A DNA stretch of 11,121 nt from an uncultured Lachnospiraceae bacterium (GTDB taxonomy: Bacteria; Bacillota; Clostridia; Lachnospirales; Lachnospiraceae), in the NCBI GenBank assembly GCA_945643825.1, contig CALZEZ010000029.1:1-11121 (forward strand). Reading direction: 5' to 3'. Position numbers and translations under genes: made by a program. Below the pieces are notes generated by a model. That model ran no database searches. It was not told where the DNA came from and worked only from the letters and a program-made list of their open reading frames with translations. Positions 6,627-11,121 of the stretch are shown in pieces. Each line of letters opens with the position of its first letter. Positions within the stretch are counted from its first letter, which is position 1.

Positions 6627-6666
6627 GTATATACGCTGAGGTGTTTGCGAAACGCCTAATATATAC
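6627..6666. repeat. Two-part hairpin upstream of the frameshifted relic
   Basis: GTATATA (6627-6633) pairs with TATATAC (6660-6666), and inside it AGGTGTTT (6639-6646) pairs with AAACGCCT (6650-6657) around GCG. There is no T run, so it is not an intrinsic terminator. It ends 16 bases before the ribosome site of the relic at 6694 and may have been its leader structure. Confidence 0.55.
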
Positions 6667-6693
6667 TAAACTCGAGAGGATAAGGAGTGTCTG

Positions 6694-6939
6694 ATGAAGA
6701 ATCAGTAATGCAACATATTATGATGCCATTTTCACAGATGACAAGAATCAAAGAGCTACCTGGCATGAGGAGGCTCTAAAAGCATGTAATGATGCTGAAT
6801 TGGTATTTCTTATTCCAGATAATGGGGCTACTGAAAGCAAAGGCGGAAAGAACTCAAGAAATTCTGCTTCCCAGAGGAAATCGTTGATTATTATAATGCA
6901 GGACATAATATTGTTTATTTTATGGACTTATTGAAGTAA
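6694..6939 (+). pseudogene. Frameshifted small gene, about 81 residues, family not recognised
   Basis: AAGGAG (6682-6687) stands six bases before ATG 6694, but the frame stops after four codons. One base frame over, a protein-like sequence runs without stops: ISNATYYDAIFTDDKNQ, then RATWHEEALKACNDAELVFL, then IPDNGATESKGGK. At about 6850 (GGCGGAAAGAACTC) sense shifts again: the neighbouring frame continues L-K-K-F-C-F-P-E-E-I-V-D-Y-Y-N-A-G-H-N-I-V-Y-F-M-D-L-L-K to TAA 6937-6939. Adding one base near 6698 and one near 6850 would restore a single ORF of about 81 residues from ATG to TAA with its own ribosome site. It is therefore a once-functional small gene with two single-base losses, or two assembly errors. 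I cannot name the family or function. Confidence 0.6.
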
Positions 6940-6992
6940 ATTAAGCAGAGTAAAAAAGATGGGCGAAATCATTCATAGACTCTAATCCCACA

Positions 6993-7021
6993 TTGTACCT
7001 CCCTCACCGGCATGATATAAT
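6993..7021 (+). promoter_or_regulatory. Promoter of the 4Fe-4S aldo/keto reductase gene
   Basis: A perfect TATAAT (7016-7021) with TGA in front (extended -10, 7013-7015) lies 17 bases after TTGTAC (6993-6998). The -35 is poor, as usual with an extended -10. Transcription would start near 7028, about 20 bases before the coding start. Confidence 0.6.
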
Positions 7022-7050
7022 TTCTATAATTTAATGTGGAGGTACTTTCA

Positions 7051-8196
7051 ATGGAAACAAGACGTCTGGGAAAAACAAACCTGTTTGTAAGTGAGATTGG
7101 CTTTGGCGGTGAATGGCTCGAGCGTCACCCCGAAGAGGAATCGGTGGAACTGATCCGATATGCGGCGACGAAGGGAATCAATATTATTGACTGCTGGATG
7201 CCCGATCCGAAATCCAGAGACATTATCGGTAAAGCAATTGCTGACTGTCGGGATAAATGGTACGTCCAGGGACACATCGGCTCCACCTGGCAGAACGGAC
7301 AATATGTCCGCACCAGAGATATGAAATATGTCAAGCCGGCCTTTGAGGATCTCCTGACCCGTTTGCAGACAGACTACATCGACCTTGGAATGATTCATTA
7401 TGTGGACTCTAAGCAGGAATGGGATATGATACAGGAGTCGGAATACCTCTGCTATGTGAAGCAGCTAAAGGAGGCCGGAACCATCCGTCATATCGGAATG
7501 AGTACCCACAATCCGCAGATTGCGCAGCTTGCCGTCGCATCCGGCTATATCGAGATGATTCTTTTCAGTATCAATCCGGCATATGACATGCTCCCACCGA
7601 GTGAGGACATCGACGTGCTCTTTCAGGACGCATATGATGAGAAGCTGACGGGGATTGACCCCGAGAGGGCGAAGCTTTATCAGCTCTGTGAAGAGCATGA
7701 TATCGGTATTACAGTCATGAAGGGCTTTGCAGGTGGCAGATTATTTGATGAGAAGCGTTCTCCGTTTGGCGTAAGCCTGACTCCGACGCAGTGCATCCAC
7801 TATGCACTGACCAGACCGGCTGTTGTTTCGATCCTGTGCGGCTATGATACCAAGGAACAGATTGACGAAGCGGTAGCTTATGAGACAGCCTCCACCGAGG
7901 AAAAGGACTACGCATCCGTGATTGCGAATGCACCGCTGCACTCCTACAAAGGAGAGTGCACCTACTGCGGACACTGTAAGCCCTGTGTGTCGAAGCTCGA
8001 CATTGCCATGATCAATAAATACTATGATCTTGCCGTTATGCAGCCGCAGATACCCGTAACCGTGCAGTCTCATTATGAGCTCTTAGAACATAAGGCATCC
8101 GAGTGCATCGGCTGCCATGCCTGTGAGTCGCGTTGCCCCTTTGACGTTCCGATCGCAGAGAGAATGGAAAAAGCAGCGAAGCTCTTTGGCTGCTAG
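7051..8196 (+). CDS. Aldo/keto reductase-fold oxidoreductase with two C-terminal 4Fe-4S clusters
   Basis: A 381-residue protein. Residues 1-290 form an aldo/keto reductase barrel starting METRRLGKTNLFVSEIGFGG. Residues 300-365 carry two ferredoxin-type motifs, CTYCGHCKPC (Cys 303, 306, 309, 312) and CIGCHACESRCP (Cys 352, 355, 358, 362). Of the classic catalytic tetrad, Asp (D47, NIIDCW) and His (H116) are seen, but the usual DTAxxYG tyrosine segment is DCWMPDPKSR and the usual lysine strand reads VQGHIG, so Tyr and Lys seem replaced. That suggests electron transfer through the clusters rather than ordinary NADPH carbonyl reduction; this is inference. ATG 7051 is chosen because GGAGGT (7038-7043) lies seven bases upstream; the in-frame GTG 7036 overlaps that site. 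Single-gene unit with its own promoter; convergent with the 18-codon mini-gene. Substrate unknown. Confidence 0.9.
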   Translation: METRRLGKTNLFVSEIGFGGEWLERHPEEESVELIRYAATKGINIIDCWMPDPKSRDIIGKAIADCRDKWYVQGHIGSTWQNGQYVRTRDMKYVKPAFEDLLTRLQTDYIDLGMIHYVDSKQEWDMIQESEYLCYVKQLKEAGTIRHIGMSTHNPQIAQLAVASGYIEMILFSINPAYDMLPPSEDIDVLFQDAYDEKLTGIDPERAKLYQLCEEHDIGITVMKGFAGGRLFDEKRSPFGVSLTPTQCIHYALTRPAVVSILCGYDTKEQIDEAVAYETASTEEKDYASVIANAPLHSYKGECTYCGHCKPCVSKLDIAMINKYYDLAVMQPQIPVTVQSHYELLEHKASECIGCHACESRCPFDVPIAERMEKAAKLFGC

Positions 8197-8204
8197 ATTG
8201 CAAA

Positions 8205-8259
8205 ACACAAAAAATCAGGGGCTGGCTTTTTCGATTTCTAATCGGAAAGGCCAGCCCCT
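8205..8259 (-). terminator. Strong terminator, mainly for the minus strand; shared by the convergent reductase gene
   Basis: AGGGGCTGGC (8217-8226) pairs with GCCAGCCCCT (8250-8259), and the inner part TTTTTCGATT/AATCGGAAAG extends the stem to about 20 bp with two G-T pairs and a TCT loop. On the minus strand the hairpin is followed by GATTTTTTGTGTTTT (8216-8202), a classic T tract. On the plus strand the tail is only AATTTCTC, so termination of the reductase gene is likely weaker. Confidence 0.82.
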
Positions 8260-8277
8260 AATTTCTCACATTAGACT

Positions 8278-8334
8278 CTATTTGTGTGCGCATATAAAAT
8301 AATACTCTTTCAGGAATTCAACTAATTTCGACAT
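8278..8334 (-). CDS. 18-residue peptide gene (MSKLVEFLKEYYFICAHK)
   Basis: A minus-strand ORF of 18 codons starting at ATG 8334 and ending at TAG 8278-8280. AAAGGAGGT (8342-8350 on the minus strand) lies eight bases before the start, a near-perfect ribosome site. An extended -10 (TGTTATAGT, 8408-8416) gives a start near 8401, and the strong T-tract terminator at 8205-8259 closes it, so promoter, leader, ORF and terminator form a complete unit of about 200 bases. The peptide alternates charged (K3, E6, K9, E10) with hydrophobic and aromatic residues (L4, V5, F7, L8, Y11-I14) and could be an amphipathic helix with one Cys. No family is recognised. It could be a leader peptide, a small membrane-active peptide, or a by-product of a regulatory RNA. 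It is divergent from the LysR gene. Confidence 0.6.
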   Translation of the reverse strand: MSKLVEFLKEYYFICAHK

Positions 8335-8381
8335 AACAACTACCTCCTTTGATCTGTTGGTGCTTTATGAATTTGCTGCTT

Positions 8382-8393
8382 GAAGACGTCTTC
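8382..8393. promoter_or_regulatory. 12-bp perfect palindrome GAAGACGTCTTC
   Basis: The palindrome falls just after the predicted start of the mini-gene transcript (about 8401, minus strand) and 40 bases upstream of the lysR -35. As DNA it is a plausible regulator site; as RNA it would be a leader hairpin without a loop, so the DNA role seems likelier. The binding protein is unknown. Confidence 0.4.
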
Positions 8394-8407
8394 CTTTTGA
8401 TGATTTT

Positions 8408-8416
8408 ACTATAACA
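8408..8416 (-). promoter_or_regulatory. Extended -10 promoter of the 18-codon mini-gene
   Basis: On the minus strand the sequence reads TGTTATAGT, a TGn extended -10 with one mismatch from TATAAT. A weak TTTCAA lies 18 bases further upstream. The leader from about 8401 to 8335 is some 65 bases. Confidence 0.5.
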
Positions 8417-8431
8417 GCAATCGAAGAATAT

Positions 8432-8461
8432 TTGAAATACATATTATAAACGTGTTATAAT
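8432..8461 (+). promoter_or_regulatory. Promoter and probable autoregulatory site of lysR-type gene
   Basis: TTGAAA (8432-8437), an 18-base spacer and a perfect TATAAT (8456-8461) with TGT in front. The -10 is also the right arm of a dyad ATTATAA-ACGTG-TTATAAT (8443-8461), which resembles the T-N11-A style of LysR sites and would let the product block its own promoter. Confidence 0.65.
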
Positions 8462-8489
8462 ACCCAAAAGGTATCGCAAGGAGGAGCCC

Positions 8490-9377
8490 ATGGAACTGAG
8501 ACACATTCGATATTTTCTTGCAGTAGCAGAGGAAATGAACTTCACGAGAGCGGCAGAGAAGCTCTGCATTGCGCAGCCACCGCTAAGCCGCCAGATACAG
8601 GATCTGGAAAACGAGCTGGGAACCAAGCTCTTTATCCGCTCGCCGCACCACATGGAGCTGACCGAAGCGGGCGAGCTCTTCCGCCAATACGGAACCAGAA
8701 TCCTCGAGCTGTCCGAGAGATCGGTGGAGGATATCCGCGAGATGGATCAGGGCCTGCAGGGAACGATTTACTTCTCGAATGTCGAGGGACATGCCCCCGC
8801 ACTCTTAGCTGGATGGATTGCGCAGTTTCGCACACAATATCCCCATGTAAAATACAATCTCTGGAATGGCAATACCGATGACATCATCGCCAGAATTAAG
8901 AAAGGTCTCTGCGATCTGGCAGTCATCATGACCCCGTTTGACGCGGAAGGACTTGGCACCTTCGATGTCTATGAGGAGCCCTGGGTAGCGATTCTGCCGA
9001 CTGACCATCCGCTTGCCAGGAAGAAAGGGGACAGCATTGAATTAAAGGAGCTGGCACCCTACGACCTGCTTATTCCCTCCAGACACTCCAGACTTCATGA
9101 GATCGAAGAATGGTTTGCGGTTTCCGGAACAAAGCCCAAGGTTCGCTGCTACATTGCCAATACCCTGAGTGCTTATGAGCTGACCAGACAGGGAATCGGA
9201 ATTGCGATTTATCCGGCCTCTGCGAGCGATATCATCGCCAGGGAAAGCCTGTGCATCAAAGCCATCACCAACCCGTCCGTCATGGCGCGATATGTTCTGG
9301 CATGGAATAAAGAGAGAGCCATGCCGAAGGCGGCGATGGAATTTCTTCAGTATGTAAAGACGTCAAGTAAGGGTTGA
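8490..9377 (+). CDS. LysR family transcriptional regulator
   Basis: A 295-residue LysR protein of normal length. Residues 1-60 are the N-terminal winged helix: MELRHIRYFLAVAEEMNFTR, AAEKLCIAQPPLSRQIQDLE and LGTKLFIRS are the family signature. Residues about 90-290 form the two-lobed periplasmic-binding-like effector domain (GTIYFSNVEGHAPALLAGW; LCDLAVIMTP; GIGIAIYPAS). The effector is not predictable. ATG 8490 follows AAGGAGG (8478-8484) by five bases. The last codons overlap a probable -35 for the MATE gene downstream, and a divergent 18-codon mini-gene lies upstream; either, or the reductase gene before it, may be the target. LysR regulators usually repress themselves and activate a neighbour when an inducer binds. 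Confidence 0.95.
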   Translation: MELRHIRYFLAVAEEMNFTRAAEKLCIAQPPLSRQIQDLENELGTKLFIRSPHHMELTEAGELFRQYGTRILELSERSVEDIREMDQGLQGTIYFSNVEGHAPALLAGWIAQFRTQYPHVKYNLWNGNTDDIIARIKKGLCDLAVIMTPFDAEGLGTFDVYEEPWVAILPTDHPLARKKGDSIELKELAPYDLLIPSRHSRLHEIEEWFAVSGTKPKVRCYIANTLSAYELTRQGIGIAIYPASASDIIARESLCIKAITNPSVMARYVLAWNKERAMPKAAMEFLQYVKTSSKG

Positions 9378-9402
9378 TTTTTTTCCCCACTGACTGTAGA
9401 AT
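9374..9402 (+). promoter_or_regulatory. Promoter upstream of the MATE gene
   Basis: TTGATT (9374-9379), overlapping the lysR stop codon, and TAGAAT (9397-9402) are 17 bases apart. Transcription would start near 9409, ahead of the hairpin at 9420-9444. This gives the exporter its own start in addition to read-through from lysR. Confidence 0.45.
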
Positions 9403-9419
9403 ACAAAACGATAGACGAC

Positions 9420-9455
9420 GGCGTCATCCGGAATGGATGGCGCTGTTTTCTGTTT
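9420..9455 (+). terminator. Terminator or attenuator between lysR and MATE genes
   Basis: GGCGTCATCC (9420-9429) pairs with GGATGGCGCT (9435-9444) over a 5-base loop, with two G-T pairs, followed by GTTTTCTGTTT. It ends lysR transcripts. Because a promoter lies just upstream and the MATE ribosome site only 14 bases downstream, it may also act as an attenuator for the exporter. Confidence 0.65.
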
Positions 9456-9482
9456 AGGAAACCGCAACAGGAGGTACACAGG

Positions 9483-10934
9483 ATGGCAAAAGCAAACGCA
9501 GAGAAAATGGGATCAGATTCTCTATTTAAATTACTGATTTCGATGGGAATACCGGGACTTCTCGGAAATATGACTACCTATCTATACCGGACGGTCGACC
9601 AGATCTACGTGGGAAACTATGTGGGACGCAATGCCCTCGGGGGAATCTCGGTGCTAAATCCCTTTAATAATATTGTCATAGCCCTTTCGCTCTTTATCAC
9701 CGTGGGAGGGGCAGCGATGCTTGCCGTGGCAACCGGCAGCAGGGACTATGACAAAGCCAACCGCCTTTTTACGAATATTATTGTCCAGGCAATAGGCATG
9801 GCGCTGATTGTCACGGCACTGTTTGCCTTCATTCCCGAATACTGGGTCAGGCTCTTTGGGGCAAAAGAGGGCACGGAGATTTTTGAATACGCCGTTGTGT
9901 ATCTTAGAATCATCGCCTGGGGACAGGTCTTTAATATGCTCAATATGGGACTGGCTGCGATTATAAGGACCGAGGGCTCCGCAACCTACTCCATGATTGC
10001 GAATATGATCGGTGCCGTTATCAACATCGGTCTGAATGCTGTTTTTATCATCGTGCTTGGAATGGGAATCGAGGGCGCAGCACTCGGTACGATCTGCAGC
10101 CAGTTTGCAGGCGCTGCATTCTCTGCGGCTTATTTCTTTACCGGCAAATCCAACCTGAAATGGAAGGGCTTTGGCGTGGTCAGCATCAGGCAGATGCTCT
10201 TTGTCGCCAAGTTTGGAATTGCTCCGTCGATTTTCCAGATGCTCTCGTTTTATACCAACATTCTGTTAAACAGATCCTTACAGAAATACGGAGATCTTGA
10301 TCCCGTTTATGGTCTGATCGGAGGTGGTGAATTGTGTATATCTGCGGTTGCCGCCGCGACGGCTGTGGAAAACCTCATTACCACAACCGCAATGGGCATC
10401 AACCAGGCAGCCTCGCCGATCATCAGTTTTAACTACGGGGCAAAAAAATACTCCCGTATCTGGAAAGCGACCCTGCTGTCGCAGGCGATGGCATTCTTTT
10501 TCGCCATTATTGTCTATGCCATGATGCGGATCTGCCCGGAGGTACTGATCAATCTCTTTAGTAAAGATGATGCCGAGTTAATTGCCTTCGGTGTGGAGGC
10601 GATGCGCATCGCAAAGCTGTTTGCTATCTTCTCAGGCTACCAGATGCTTGTCAGCATGTTTTTCTCCGCGTGCTGCAAGCCGGAGGTTGCCACACTGGTC
10701 TCTCTTTCCAGACACGGTATCTTCTTGATTCCGGCGCTGTTGATCCTGCCACGGTTCTACGGACTATCGGGTGTTTTGTATGCGAATGCAGTGTCAGACG
10801 GTTGCTCGATGATCCTGGTGACTCTCCTCTATGACGCAGAGATCAGACGGCTGCGCTCCTACACGGACGAGGTGACATATGACGACCGAAGCTTTATCAA
10901 ACGCATCTACCAGAAGATCCGTTTGACAAAATGA
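9483..10934 (+). CDS. MATE family efflux transporter (DinF/MepA-like)
   Basis: A 483-residue, strongly hydrophobic membrane protein with about twelve predicted transmembrane segments in two halves. The start (LFKLLISMGIPGLLGNMTTY, then YRTVDQIYVGNYVG and the GGISVLNPF segment) is typical of MATE exporters, as is the second-half pattern GINQAASPIISFNYGAKKYSR, which mirrors the first half. These proteins use a Na+ or H+ gradient to export drugs, dyes or metabolites across the cytoplasmic membrane; the substrate is not predictable. A charged tail (EIRRLRSYTDEV...KIRLTK) lies in the cytoplasm. ATG 9483 follows AGGAGG (9469-9474) by eight bases. It sits 105 bases after lysR in the same direction and is the most likely target of that regulator. 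The sequence after the stop is A/T runs without a GC hairpin. Confidence 0.94.
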   Translation: MAKANAEKMGSDSLFKLLISMGIPGLLGNMTTYLYRTVDQIYVGNYVGRNALGGISVLNPFNNIVIALSLFITVGGAAMLAVATGSRDYDKANRLFTNIIVQAIGMALIVTALFAFIPEYWVRLFGAKEGTEIFEYAVVYLRIIAWGQVFNMLNMGLAAIIRTEGSATYSMIANMIGAVINIGLNAVFIIVLGMGIEGAALGTICSQFAGAAFSAAYFFTGKSNLKWKGFGVVSIRQMLFVAKFGIAPSIFQMLSFYTNILLNRSLQKYGDLDPVYGLIGGGELCISAVAAATAVENLITTTAMGINQAASPIISFNYGAKKYSRIWKATLLSQAMAFFFAIIVYAMMRICPEVLINLFSKDDAELIAFGVEAMRIAKLFAIFSGYQMLVSMFFSACCKPEVATLVSLSRHGIFLIPALLILPRFYGLSGVLYANAVSDGCSMILVTLLYDAEIRRLRSYTDEVTYDDRSFIKRIYQKIRLTK

Positions 10935-11004
10935 CGATAAAAAAATAAAAAATTTCTAAAAAAACTACCTTTTTCACAAAGATGAACAAATTCTTCGAAA
11001 AGGG

Positions 11005-11033
11005 TTGCAAAATCAAAATTTTATTTCTATAAT
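11005..11033 (+). promoter_or_regulatory. Strong promoter near the right edge of the window
   Basis: TTGCAA (11005-11010), a 17-base spacer and perfect TATAAT (11028-11033). The expected start near 11040 is only about 25 bases before the terminator hairpin at 11064, so the first product is a transcript of about 70 bases. Confidence 0.6.
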
Positions 11034-11063
11034 TCGACTCAATAAAACAATTGCTGCGAAAAC

Positions 11064-11110
11064 AAAGGCGTTTATATCTGGGAAAAGTCCCGGATGTAGG
11101 CGCCTTTTTT
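11064..11110 (+). terminator. Long intrinsic terminator at the right edge
   Basis: AAAGGCGTTTATATCTGGGA pairs with the complementary arm ending CGCCTTT (11087-11107) around AAAG, about 20 bp with four G-T pairs, followed by TTTTTT (11105-11110). It could serve the promoter 30 bases upstream, read-through from the MATE gene, or a gene entering from the right, since an A/T-rich tail exists on both sides. Confidence 0.75.
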
Positions 11111-11121
11111 ATCGAATAGAA

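Noticed and set aside
6450..6659. 69-codon ORF across the palindromes
   Set aside because: It lies inside tandem repeats whose 61-bp period is not a multiple of three, so each copy is read in a different frame; it has no proper ribosome site.
7036..7050. GTG 7036 as start of the reductase
   Set aside because: It overlaps the GGAGGT ribosome site that serves ATG 7051, and the domain begins METRRLGKT.
7741..8073. 110-codon ORF antisense to the reductase
   Set aside because: It covers the antisense of the conserved 4Fe-4S coding region; no ribosome site or family match.
10935..11000. Terminator directly after the MATE gene
   Set aside because: Only A and T runs are present; no GC stem could be formed before 11064.

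Overview
The window looks like a chromosomal stretch from a Gram-positive Clostridia, most likely a Lachnospiraceae-type gut anaerobe. The reasons are near-consensus AGGAGG ribosome sites before almost every gene, TTGAnn/TATAAT promoters with frequent TGn extended -10 elements, moderate GC in genes with AT-rich gaps, and the gene families present (radical SAM SPL-like protein, 4Fe-4S aldo/keto reductase, MocR regulator, MATE exporter). Taxonomy is inferred from style, not from a search.

Layout. Positions 1-1435 (+) hold the 3' part of a radical SAM protein followed 10 bases later by a small P-loop kinase-like gene. Facing them is an AraC regulator (1447-2364, -). Its divergent intergenic region leads to a 53-residue small protein gene (2519-2680, +) closed by a hairpin. 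Positions 2725-3072 are a gene-poor scar rich in dyads. Then, on the minus strand, come the decayed 3' half of an SDR epimerase (3073-3549) and an intact MocR/GntR regulator (3557-4945). The MocR gene is divergent from a fold-type I aminotransferase (5123-6298, +); the shared region carries opposed promoters, a 23-bp dyad and a leader with a duplicated ribosome site.

Positions 6299-6693 hold an array of 38-bp palindromes at an exact 61-bp period and a further large hairpin. A small frameshifted gene relic follows (6694-6939), then a 4Fe-4S aldo/keto reductase (7051-8196). On the minus strand, 8205-8416 looks like a complete mini-gene: promoter, leader, strong ribosome site, an 18-codon ORF and a terminator. 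It is divergent from a LysR regulator (8490-9377, +). A promoter and an attenuator-like hairpin separate lysR from a MATE efflux gene (9483-10934). The window ends with a consensus promoter running straight into a strong terminator, which suggests a small RNA or an attenuated leader.

How the parts may work together. The area reads as three regulator-target modules (AraC; MocR with aminotransferase; LysR with MATE and possibly the reductase or peptide) interleaved with decaying gene fragments. No complete known defence, mobile or biosynthetic system is visible. The least explained signals are the 18-codon mini-gene, the 61-bp palindrome array, the two-ribosome-site leader and the 53-residue protein.
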